6,470 bases of DNA from Candidatus Aquidulcis frankliniae (lineage in GTDB: Bacteria; Chloroflexota; Limnocylindria; Limnocylindrales; Limnocylindraceae). Positions 1 through 4,689 of the stretch are shown here, one piece after another. The notes under the pieces are model-generated. The model was not told where the DNA came from. It did no database searches and saw only the letters and a list, made by a program, of their open reading frames with translations. Every line of letters begins with the position of its first letter. The stretch's first letter is position 1. The position numbers and the translations under genes are program-made. The stretch covers positions 1-6,470 of the forward strand of contig RFPZ01000064.1 of the NCBI GenBank assembly GCA_009925905.1, read 5' to 3'.

Positions 1-110
1 TAGATGCGCGGGTCGAGGGTCTGATCAAGCAGATCGCAGGCAAGAATCGCCGCTGCACCAAGGATCACGAGTCGCTCGGCGGTTCGGCCGTGCACGATTC
101 GCCTAATCAC
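1..110 (-). CDS. Partial hypothetical protein, 5' end of a gene running off the left edge
   Basis: Reading the minus strand, a GTG at 110-108 opens a frame that stays open for 36 codons to the window edge. The visible N-terminus has basic residues (R3, R4, R9, R13), then a hydrophobic stretch (about residues 14-25, LVILGAAAILAC), then an acidic, leucine-rich part (DLLDQTLD). The GTG overlaps the TGA of the transporter gene in a GTGA arrangement, which suggests translational coupling within one operon. A GGGGG run 5 nt before the GTG could serve as a weak ribosome binding site. The hydrophobic stretch might be a membrane segment or a buried helix. The family is not recognisable from 36 residues, and the end lies outside the window. 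Confidence 0.6.
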   Translation of the reverse strand, partial: MIRRIVHGRTAERLVILGAAAILACDLLDQTLDPRI

Positions 111-916
111 AGTGCCCCCGTGCCAATCAACACGCCACCTGCCACAAGGCTCCACCCCACAACTAAACGCAGCCGCTCGCTGCTCATGGTAGCGAGGAGC
201 CGCCGACCAACGAGTGCGCCCATGATGGCGCCGATCGTTGCAGCAGTGATGGCGTCACGGATGGCACCGTCAGCAAGGATGCTCGAGATGCTTCCAGCCG
301 TGCCATACACAACTAGTCGGGTGAGGTCGATAGCAATGGCGGCCAGCGCACCGGTTGCGGCGAAGCCGAGTGGGGTGAGGCCAGCGTGAATAAGCACCGT
401 GCTGCGGATCGCACCCTGGTTCCCCGAGAGACCACCGAAAAACCCCGAAGCGAGTGCCCCAGCGCTGATGCCAACGCGACTAAGACCAGCTGGCTGATCC
501 CCGCGGCGCAGCTCATAGAGCGAGAGCAGCGCGATGGTGACGCCAACCACCACCTTCACCGCGGTGATGGACTTGGTCACCCCAAAGAGGGGATAGGTTG
601 TAATCACCGGCACAGCCCCGAGCAGTTCAAGGATAAGGGCACCCACAATGCCACCGAGAATCGCCCACGGGACAAACTGCAGGGCGATTGCGCGATTGAT
701 ATGGGCGCGAAAGATGACCAGGCGAATGGCGCTGGCAATCAGGTGGACCAAGGCAACGGCGGCGATGGCAAGCGGAAGTGGGAAGAGTACGGCGAACGCT
801 GGAACGAGCACGGTGTTGAGCCCAAAGCCCGACACGATCGTGACCGCTGAGGCGACCGCACCGAGTAGGGCGAGAAGAAGGAGTTCCACAATCGCATCGT
901 AGCCCGAAGGCGGCAT
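107..916 (-). CDS. TauE/SafE-family membrane transporter (sulfite/anion exporter-like)
   Basis: The 269-residue protein is almost entirely hydrophobic, with about eight predicted membrane segments (roughly residues 8-29, 33-52, 53-69, 81-101, 118-137, 147-165, 183-205 and 249-267). It falls into two similar halves, as in the TauE/SafE family (about 250-270 aa), which exports sulfite, sulfoacetate or other small anions across the inner membrane. The glycine-rich family motif appears once clearly, after the central basic loop (residues 158-171, GFFGGLSGNQGAIR); the first half has the related SGFGLN at 29-34. The start is ATG at 916-914. A longer frame reaches 1243, but that extension is soluble, unlike the family, and lies antisense to the exonuclease. 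AGGT lies 5 nt before the ATG. Substrate cannot be assigned: TauE/SafE members are diverse and no sulfur or taurine gene is in the window. Confidence 0.85.
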   Translation of the reverse strand: MPPSGYDAIVELLLLALLGAVASAVTIVSGFGLNTVLVPAFAVLFPLPLAIAAVALVHLIASAIRLVIFRAHINRAIALQFVPWAILGGIVGALILELLGAVPVITTYPLFGVTKSITAVKVVVGVTIALLSLYELRRGDQPAGLSRVGISAGALASGFFGGLSGNQGAIRSTVLIHAGLTPLGFAATGALAAIAIDLTRLVVYGTAGSISSILADGAIRDAITAATIGAIMGALVGRRLLATMSSERLRLVVGWSLVAGGVLIGTGAL

Positions 917-925
917 AATCGACCT
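914..925 (+). promoter_or_regulatory. Candidate -10 element for a leaderless exonuclease transcript
   Basis: CATAAT at 914-919 matches TATAAT at five of six positions and ends 6 nt before the ATG at 926, so transcription would start at or next to the start codon. No Shine-Dalgarno sequence sits at a usable distance before 926. No convincing -35 hexamer is present 16-19 bp upstream, so this rests on the -10 and its spacing only. The element overlaps the ATG of the divergent transporter. Confidence 0.4.
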
Positions 926-1471
926 ATGAACCTCGCCACACCGGCAGATCGATTCCGACGCACGCACCCTTCGCGCTGGGCGGCGATTGACTTTGAGACG
1001 ACTGGAATCTGGAGCCGCGATCCATCCACTGGTGTGATCGAGGCGGCCGCCGTGATCTACGAGGGCGCACGCGAGGTGAGTTCCTGGTCGACCCTGGTCT
1101 ACCCAGAAACCGCCATCTCCGACTTCATCATCAATCTCACCAAGATCACCCCCGAAATGATTGACGCGGCGGGGGTGGATCGCGGCGTGGCACGCCAGCA
1201 GATGACGGACGCCCTGCAGGGGACCGAACTTGTCGTCGCCCACAACATGGAGTTTGACCGGAACGGCCTACGCTGGCTCGGCATCTTCGTGCCGCCGTCA
1301 AAGCAGTACTGCACCATGCTCAACCTGGTCCCCGAGAGCGAGAAGTGGCCGAAGCTGAGTGAGGCGGTGACCGAGCTCGGCATACAGGTTGAGGGGCAGC
1401 CGCATCGAGCCGAGACCGACGCCCGTACCGCCGGCCGCATTTTCATTGAGATGGTCCGCCTCGGCTATTAA
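926..1471 (+). CDS. DEDDh-type 3'-5' exonuclease (DnaQ-like fold)
   Basis: This 181-residue protein is a compact RNase T/DnaQ-fold exonuclease with no added domain. All five DEDDh residues can be placed: D22 and E24 in Exo I (IDFETTG, 21-27), D111 in Exo II (VVAHNMEFD, 103-111), and H160 and D165 in Exo III (HRAETDA, 160-166). The family removes nucleotides from 3' ends of DNA or RNA with two metal ions, in the cytoplasm. The size resembles the exonuclease domain of the DNA polymerase III epsilon subunit, but no polymerase-binding tail follows. It could equally be an independent repair or RNA-trimming nuclease. The start at 926 is the only near start codon and is probably leaderless. It appears to be a one-gene unit, followed by a hairpin at 1485-1502. 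Family assignment is firm; the substrate is unknown. Confidence 0.9.
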   Translation: MNLATPADRFRRTHPSRWAAIDFETTGIWSRDPSTGVIEAAAVIYEGAREVSSWSTLVYPETAISDFIINLTKITPEMIDAAGVDRGVARQQMTDALQGTELVVAHNMEFDRNGLRWLGIFVPPSKQYCTMLNLVPESEKWPKLSEAVTELGIQVEGQPHRAETDARTAGRIFIEMVRLGY

Positions 1472-1479
1472 CTCTCAAA

Positions 1480-1520
1480 ACACCGTGCCACTCTGGTGGC
1501 ACAGGTGGCGGGTACGGTGT
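1480..1520 (+). promoter_or_regulatory. Two mutually exclusive hairpins after the exonuclease
   Basis: A perfect 7-bp stem with a 4-nt loop is formed by GTGCCAC (1485-1491) and GTGGCAC (1496-1502). A competing 10-bp stem pairs ACACCGTGCC (1480-1489) with GGTACGGTGT (1511-1520), with one G-U pair. The two share bases and cannot form together. The inner stem could terminate exonuclease transcription, but no T-tract follows on the plus strand. Alternatively, the region is a structured leader of the operon starting at 1581. Confidence 0.45.
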
Positions 1521-1529
1521 GCAGGTGAT

Positions 1530-1561
1530 GGGTCCGCGACGGCGCCGCCAATCGCCGACCC
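1530..1561 (+). promoter_or_regulatory. Long stem-loop just upstream of the 1581 ribosome binding site
   Basis: GGGTCCGCGA (1530-1539) pairs with TCGCCGACCC (1552-1561) at nine of ten positions, the exception being a C-C mismatch. The loop contains GGC and GCC, which could pair further. The stem ends 6 nt before the Shine-Dalgarno at 1568, so it could influence translation of the downstream operon. Confidence 0.4.
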
Positions 1562-1567
1562 TGTAGT

Positions 1568-1575
1568 GGAAGGAG
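1568..1575 (+). promoter_or_regulatory. Strong ribosome binding site fixing the start at 1581
   Basis: GGAAGGAG lies 5 nt before the ATG at 1581. This decides the start, because the same frame is open for a further 64 codons upstream into the exonuclease gene. Confidence 0.8.
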
Positions 1576-1580
1576 TCCCA

Positions 1581-1964
1581 ATGCGACCTACCCCTAGCCG
1601 AGTCCGCGCCGATGTCCCCAACGAAGAGCCACAGGAGCGTGGCCGACTCATGAGCGTCTACGTGGCGGGGGAGACCGCCTACTGCGCCTGGGGCTACCCC
1701 AGCGAGCGCCTCCTTATCACCGCCGCTCCCATGAGCGCCGAGATCGCCGATCTCATCAACAAGCTCGAGGCGCGCACCCCGGTCTTCCTGGAAGAGGCCG
1801 CCACCGAATCCGAGGAGATCGATTTCGCCGCCTCGTTCGCGCGGCACCTGCCGCCAGGAACGCCGCGGCCACGACGAGCCGAACCGGCAACGCCGCCGTC
1901 CCTCCCGAAGGCGCTCATCGACATTTTGAAGAACCGCACCGCCAATCGCCGGAGGATCTCATGA
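1581..1964 (+). CDS. Unrecognised 127-aa protein, first gene of the ADP-ribosylglycohydrolase operon
   Basis: I do not recognise this family. The N-terminal 22 residues are polar and charged. Residues 23-90 look like a small folded domain: a strand-like part (SVYVAGETAYCAWGYP, 25-40, then RLLITAAP), a helix around 52-63 (SAEIADLINKLE) and an acidic segment (EEAATESEEID, 71-81). The tail (91-127) is rich in proline and arginine and ends in a basic helix (ALIDILKNRTANRRR), which could bind nucleic acid or a partner. There is no signal peptide or membrane segment, so it is probably cytoplasmic. The start is set by GGAAGGAG 5 nt upstream. Its TGA overlaps the next gene's ATG (ATGA at 1961-1964), so the two are very likely co-translated. 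A later ATG at residue 24 is possible but has no comparable ribosome binding site. Confidence 0.75.
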   Translation: MRPTPSRVRADVPNEEPQERGRLMSVYVAGETAYCAWGYPSERLLITAAPMSAEIADLINKLEARTPVFLEEAATESEEIDFAASFARHLPPGTPRPRRAEPATPPSLPKALIDILKNRTANRRRIS

Positions 1965-2188
1965 GCACCACGCTACGCAAAGGATCAACCTGCCCGACCT
2001 GCAATAAGGCGACGCTGGTGCCGATTGTCTATGGGCTCCCTACGGGCGATACGGTGCAGGAAGCGGAACTCGGCATGATCTCTATTGGTGGATGCGTTGT
2101 GCGCGGCAATGATCCAGAGCTGGAGTGCCTCGGCTGTAACGAGAAGTTCATGCGTAACGGCGAGTGGGTGCTGACCTATGAGCGATAA
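1961..2188 (+). CDS. Small zinc-ribbon protein (uncharacterised family)
   Basis: This 75-residue protein carries two cysteine pairs, CPTC (C11, C14) and CLGC (C56, C59), in the classical zinc-ribbon spacing, plus a fifth cysteine in GGC (C45). Between them is the segment PIVYGLPTGD (21-30), followed by ISIGGCVV and NDPELEC. From memory, this pattern (CxxC, PIVYG.P, a GGC motif, then CxxC) matches a widespread family of small hypothetical bacterial proteins without a known role. Zinc ribbons generally mediate protein or nucleic-acid contacts. A GGAGG at 1951-1955 lies 5 nt before the ATG, and the start overlaps the previous stop codon. The gene also overlaps the next one by 11 bp, so it sits at the centre of a coupled three-gene operon. 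It may be a partner or substrate adaptor for the neighbouring hydrolase; this is inference. Confidence 0.85.
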   Translation: MSTTLRKGSTCPTCNKATLVPIVYGLPTGDTVQEAELGMISIGGCVVRGNDPELECLGCNEKFMRNGEWVLTYER

Positions 2189-3107
2189 TCTCCCGAACGA
2201 TCGGCAGCGCCTGATTGGCGGACTTCTCGGTGTAATCGTGGGCGATGCGATCGGTGTGCCGTGGGAGTTTCAGCCGGCGAACACCGCACCGCGACCAACG
2301 CCCGCGGTCGGATTCCAATCGTTCCAGCAGCCACCCGGAACCTGGTCTGACGATGGCTCCATGACCCTCGCGCTCCTTGAGTCGCTCCTTGAAGTTGGGT
2401 GGAATCTTGACGATCAGGGCCGGCGCTTCCTGGCCTGGTTCGACGATGCGCACTACACGGCAACCGGCGTCTGCTTTGACTCGGGGATCGCCACCACGGC
2501 GGCGCTCAATCGCATTCGCTCTGGCACTCCTGCAGCAGAGGCGGGGAGCAACGGCGAGCAGTCACAATCCAACGGCGGCCTAATGCGCATCCTGCCCGTC
2601 GCACTCATGGGTCGCGACCTGAGCGATGCGGAGCTGGTCGCTCATGCGGAGGCGGGAACGAAAGTTACCCATGCCCATCCGCGTGTAGTGGTGGCTTCCG
2701 CGATCTACGTGCTTGTGGCACGAGCGCTGCTTCGTGGTGAAGCCCCTCGCCCCGCGATCAACTGGGCGGTGGCAACGCTAGGCAGCCTCTATACCAACAA
2801 TCCCGAGAAGCGCGATCTGATCGCAACCTGCCTCGTACACAAGTCAGGACTAGGTCACGCCTACGTGGCGGACAGCCTCCTCAGTGCCTTCACGGCACTG
2901 GAGCAGGGGAGCAGCTTCCGCGACGTCGTGGAACTGGCTATCTCATATGGGCACGACACAGACACCACGGCCGCTATTGCGGGTGGGCTCGCGGGTATCC
3001 ACTATGGAGCTGCGGCAATTCCTGAAGAGTGGATGGTGGCGATGCGCTCCGCTCCCGGCTGGTTCATTGTTGATACGTTGGCACACCAGCTTGGGGATCG
3101 CGCGTAA
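2178..3107 (+). CDS. ADP-ribosylglycohydrolase (DraG/ARH family)
   Basis: The 309-residue protein has the length and motif order of the all-helical ADP-ribosylglycohydrolase family, which uses two divalent metal ions to cleave ADP-ribose from proteins, nucleic acids or small molecules. Visible motifs are GDAIGVPWEF (22-31), TWSDDGSMTL (55-64, with D58 and D59 as metal ligands), SNGGLMRILP (131-140), THAHPRV (164-170) and GHDTDTTAAIAGGLAGIHYG (258-277, with D260 and D262 as the second metal site). The usual DDT of the first site reads DDG here, a variant I believe occurs in other members. No signal peptide is present, so it is cytoplasmic. The ATG at 2178 lies inside the end of the zinc-ribbon gene, and a weak GGGTG precedes it by 7 nt. 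This is the last gene of the operon. No ADP-ribosyltransferase lies in the window, so the substrate is unknown. Confidence 0.92.
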   Translation: MSDNLPNDRQRLIGGLLGVIVGDAIGVPWEFQPANTAPRPTPAVGFQSFQQPPGTWSDDGSMTLALLESLLEVGWNLDDQGRRFLAWFDDAHYTATGVCFDSGIATTAALNRIRSGTPAAEAGSNGEQSQSNGGLMRILPVALMGRDLSDAELVAHAEAGTKVTHAHPRVVVASAIYVLVARALLRGEAPRPAINWAVATLGSLYTNNPEKRDLIATCLVHKSGLGHAYVADSLLSAFTALEQGSSFRDVVELAISYGHDTDTTAAIAGGLAGIHYGAAAIPEEWMVAMRSAPGWFIVDTLAHQLGDRA

Positions 3108-3123
3108 GCATTCGGAAGTGGTG

Positions 3124-3825
3124 CTAGTTGGCGGGTCCGGTTGCAACCCCCTTCGTTGGCGCATACGGTGTGCCAGGGCAGGCACCCCAAAGGCCACGCT
3201 GTGCACCTCGCGCAGCTAAGGCTTCGGTCTGAAGGCGTTCAGCGAATGCGCCACGCGCTCCCTTATAGAAGTACGGCGCTGCCGCCCCGCGAGTGACGAG
3301 CGCGAGATTGACGAGCTCAATCGGACTCCAGACATAGGCCAACAGGCGCCCGTATTGATCTTCCTGATCAAGATCTGGGTCCGTGACGGCGATCACGGGC
3401 GACCCCTCGGCTAAGAGATCGGCGAGCTCAAGTGACGCCGCTGCCCCGTAGCACTCCTTCGTCCCGCCATCTTCTGGGGTATCAATCTGCACCAGGCGCA
3501 CGGTGATGGTTTCGTCCGTGATCTCGCAGCTATATCCACGTGATATGCACATATCAAACGTGTCTCCGTCAGTGATACTTACAACGTATCCCTCAATGCT
3601 GATCGGCCCATCGAGGAGTTGAGTCCCATCCCAGTAGGTCTCCGGCGAGATGAGAATCGGGTCGCGGCTGGCACTTGGCTGAGGTGCAGGACTCGACGAA
3701 GCCTCGGCCACGCCAGAGGGGCTGGGGCTGACTATCACGGGGCTCGGGTGCGCCGACGGCGTTGCAGTGGAACTGGCGCAGCCCACCAAGAAGAGTGTGC
3801 TTAGGAGTGGTGCAATGTGTTTCAA
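3124..3825 (-). CDS. Secreted lipoprotein thermonuclease (SNase-like)
   Basis: This 233-residue protein is predicted to be exported and lipid-anchored. Residues 1-16 form a short signal peptide ending in the lipobox LVGC (13-16), with C16 as the lipidated cysteine. A Ser/Pro/Ala-rich linker (17-54) follows. The nuclease domain spans about 75-215 and keeps the staphylococcal nuclease residues: DGDT (86-89, with D88 corresponding to D21), R110, D115 and E118 in RLVQIDTPE, and R160 in YGRLLAYVW. These equivalents bind calcium and cleave DNA or RNA. Four further cysteines (C93, C100, C125, C216) could form disulfides outside the cell. The TTG start at 3825 is preferred because GGGAGGGG precedes it by 5 nt and it gives a compact signal peptide. 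ATG codons at 3852 and 3933 are in frame but lack a good ribosome binding site. Likely roles are nutrient scavenging or degradation of extracellular nucleic acid. Confidence 0.9.
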   Translation of the reverse strand: MKHIAPLLSTLFLVGCASSTATPSAHPSPVIVSPSPSGVAEASSSPAPQPSASRDPILISPETYWDGTQLLDGPISIEGYVVSITDGDTFDMCISRGYSCEITDETITVRLVQIDTPEDGGTKECYGAAASLELADLLAEGSPVIAVTDPDLDQEDQYGRLLAYVWSPIELVNLALVTRGAAAPYFYKGARGAFAERLQTEALAARGAQRGLWGACPGTPYAPTKGVATGPAN

Positions 3826-3830
3826 CGAGT

Positions 3831-3838
3831 CCCCTCCC
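3831..3838 (-). promoter_or_regulatory. Ribosome binding site deciding the thermonuclease TTG start
   Basis: On the minus strand GGGAGGGG, containing the core GGAGG, ends 5 nt before the TTG at 3825. No comparable site precedes the in-frame ATGs at 3852 or 3933, which would put charged residues ahead of the signal peptide. Confidence 0.65.
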
Positions 3839-3926
3839 TTCTCTCTTGCCATTACAGCCCGTGCCCTTTTCAGAATCTCAGATTGCCAGAAGCGCCCCTC
3901 GCCCACGATCCGCTCGAAGTCGCATA

Positions 3927-3960
3927 TTGACATTTAACACGTTATATGTACAATACCCGT
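3927..3960 (+). promoter_or_regulatory. Sigma70-type promoter for a leaderless regulator mRNA
   Basis: A perfect -35 hexamer TTGACA (3927-3932), a 16-bp spacer and TACAAT (3949-3954, five of six matches to TATAAT) form the best promoter in the window. The -10 ends 6 nt before the ATG at 3961, so transcription should begin at the start codon. There is no Shine-Dalgarno sequence before 3961, which fits a leaderless message. Confidence 0.8.
3932..3947. promoter_or_regulatory. Imperfect palindrome in the promoter spacer, candidate operator
   Basis: The 16-bp sequence reads ATnTAACnnGTTAnAT. Six of eight positions in each arm pair, including the uninterrupted TAAC/GTTA at 3935-3938 and 3941-3944. 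It fills the spacer between the -35 and -10 hexamers, the place where MerR-type regulators bind. It also covers TATAAC on the minus strand (3946-3941), a possible -10 for the divergent thermonuclease. Binding by the neighbouring regulator is inferred. Confidence 0.5.
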
Positions 3961-4581
3961 ATGAGCCCAAAGCCCACCCCAAAGAGAACGGCGAAGAGCA
4001 GGACGAAAGCTGCTGCTATGTCGCCCGTTGCCGAACAGACCTACTCCTTGAAGGAGGTAGCGGCGCAGGTTGGCATTGAGCTGCGCGTACTCCGCTCATG
4101 GATGGGTCATCCGTATCGAATCCTCCCAGGCTTCGGTCGAGGTTCCGGCACGCGCTATCCACAGTCCTTCCTCGATCGCGCCAAGCTGGCCCAACGCCTG
4201 CGTGACGAGCATTTGCCGCTCGCCGAGGTCGCCAACCGCCTTCGTGGGGTGCCAGATCAAGAGCTCGAGCAACTCCTGCATGGCATGCCGGTCCCTAGTG
4301 GCCGCGCGCCCAAGGGGAGCGCCGCAGACTATGCCGCAGCCGTGCTCAACAGCCGTGGCGTGACCCTGTCGATGTTCGCCCGCGCGACGCCGGCTCCTCA
4401 GCAGTACTCGCTGCCTAAGAAGCCAACCCTTGCGCGTGCCGCGTGGGAGCGCATCCCCCTTTCAGAGGCCATTGAAGTGCACGCCCGTCGCCCCATGACC
4501 CGTGAAGAGAATCGTCTACTCGACGACCTATTAAAGGAGGCGGAGCGGATCTTCGGTCCCCAGCCCCGAGGCAATTCGTAA
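3961..4581 (+). CDS. MerR-like helix-turn-helix regulator
   Basis: The 206-residue protein starts with a lysine- and proline-rich basic arm (1-24). A MerR-type winged helix-turn-helix follows: YSLKEVAAQVGIELRVLRSW (28-47) as the helix-turn-helix, GRGSGTRYP (59-67) as the wing, then the helix SFLDRAKLAQRLRDEHLPLAEVANRLRG (69-96) typical of the family's second helical pair. Residues 97-160 are low in hydrophobic core, and a final helical part (165-198) ends the protein. No metal-binding cysteines and no recognisable ligand domain are present, so the signal is unknown. An ATG at 3946 is in frame, but it lies upstream of the -10 hexamer and cannot be in the mRNA made from the strong promoter; the ATG at 3961 is therefore chosen. 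It precedes the VWA gene by 108 bp on the same strand and may regulate both that gene and the divergent thermonuclease. Confidence 0.8.
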   Translation: MSPKPTPKRTAKSRTKAAAMSPVAEQTYSLKEVAAQVGIELRVLRSWMGHPYRILPGFGRGSGTRYPQSFLDRAKLAQRLRDEHLPLAEVANRLRGVPDQELEQLLHGMPVPSGRAPKGSAADYAAAVLNSRGVTLSMFARATPAPQQYSLPKKPTLARAAWERIPLSEAIEVHARRPMTREENRLLDDLLKEAERIFGPQPRGNS

Positions 4582-4669
4582 GGGGCTCGCCGCGTCGACC
4601 CCTTGAAGTGGAGCCGCGGCGGCGGGGCTGACCCCGTCATCTCATCAGACCAAAACCCCTAGCAGGGGC
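4580..4669 (+). promoter_or_regulatory. Three consecutive GC hairpins between the regulator and VWA genes
   Basis: Three stems lie in the 108-bp gap. AAGGGG (4580-4585) pairs with CCCCTT (4599-4604). CGGGG (4623-4627) pairs with CCCCG (4632-4636) around CTGA. CCCCT (4656-4660) pairs with AGGGG (4664-4668) around AGC. The G4 and C4 blocks could also pair with other partners. No T-tract follows any stem and no promoter is evident in the gap, so read-through with processing or translational control is more likely than full termination. Confidence 0.4.
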
Positions 4670-4675
4670 GAAATT

Positions 4676-4682
4676 AGGAGGG
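4676..4682 (+). promoter_or_regulatory. Near-perfect Shine-Dalgarno of the VWA gene
   Basis: AGGAGGG ends 7 nt before the ATG at 4690. It contrasts with the leaderless start of the regulator upstream and implies efficient translation of the VWA protein. Confidence 0.85.
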
Positions 4683-4689
4683 TCAAGAT

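Noticed and set aside
386..850. Plus-strand open frame of 154 codons
   Set aside because: It is antisense to the transporter, is highly polar with no recognisable domain, and lacks a ribosome binding site. It is a by-product of GC-rich sequence.
917..1243. N-terminal extension of the transporter frame by 109 codons
   Set aside because: The extension is soluble and lies antisense to the exonuclease, whose catalytic motifs are all intact. The transporter family starts near the first membrane segment.
1446..1471. TTGAGA and TATTAA as a promoter for the 1581 operon
   Set aside because: The spacer is only 14 bp, too short for a sigma70-type promoter. No better candidate was found.
1443..1847. 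Minus-strand open frame of 134 codons
   Set aside because: It lies antisense to the 127-aa gene, which has a strong ribosome binding site and coupled downstream genes.
3167..3188. Hairpin as terminator for the ADP-ribosylglycohydrolase operon
   Set aside because: GGTGTGCC and GGCACCCC pair with one mismatch, but no T-tract follows and the stem lies inside the convergent nuclease gene. No convincing terminator is visible for either gene in the 16-bp gap.
3946..3960. Upstream ATG for the regulator
   Set aside because: This ATG precedes the -10 hexamer of the strong promoter and would not be transcribed from it. The ATG at 3961 coincides with the expected transcription start.
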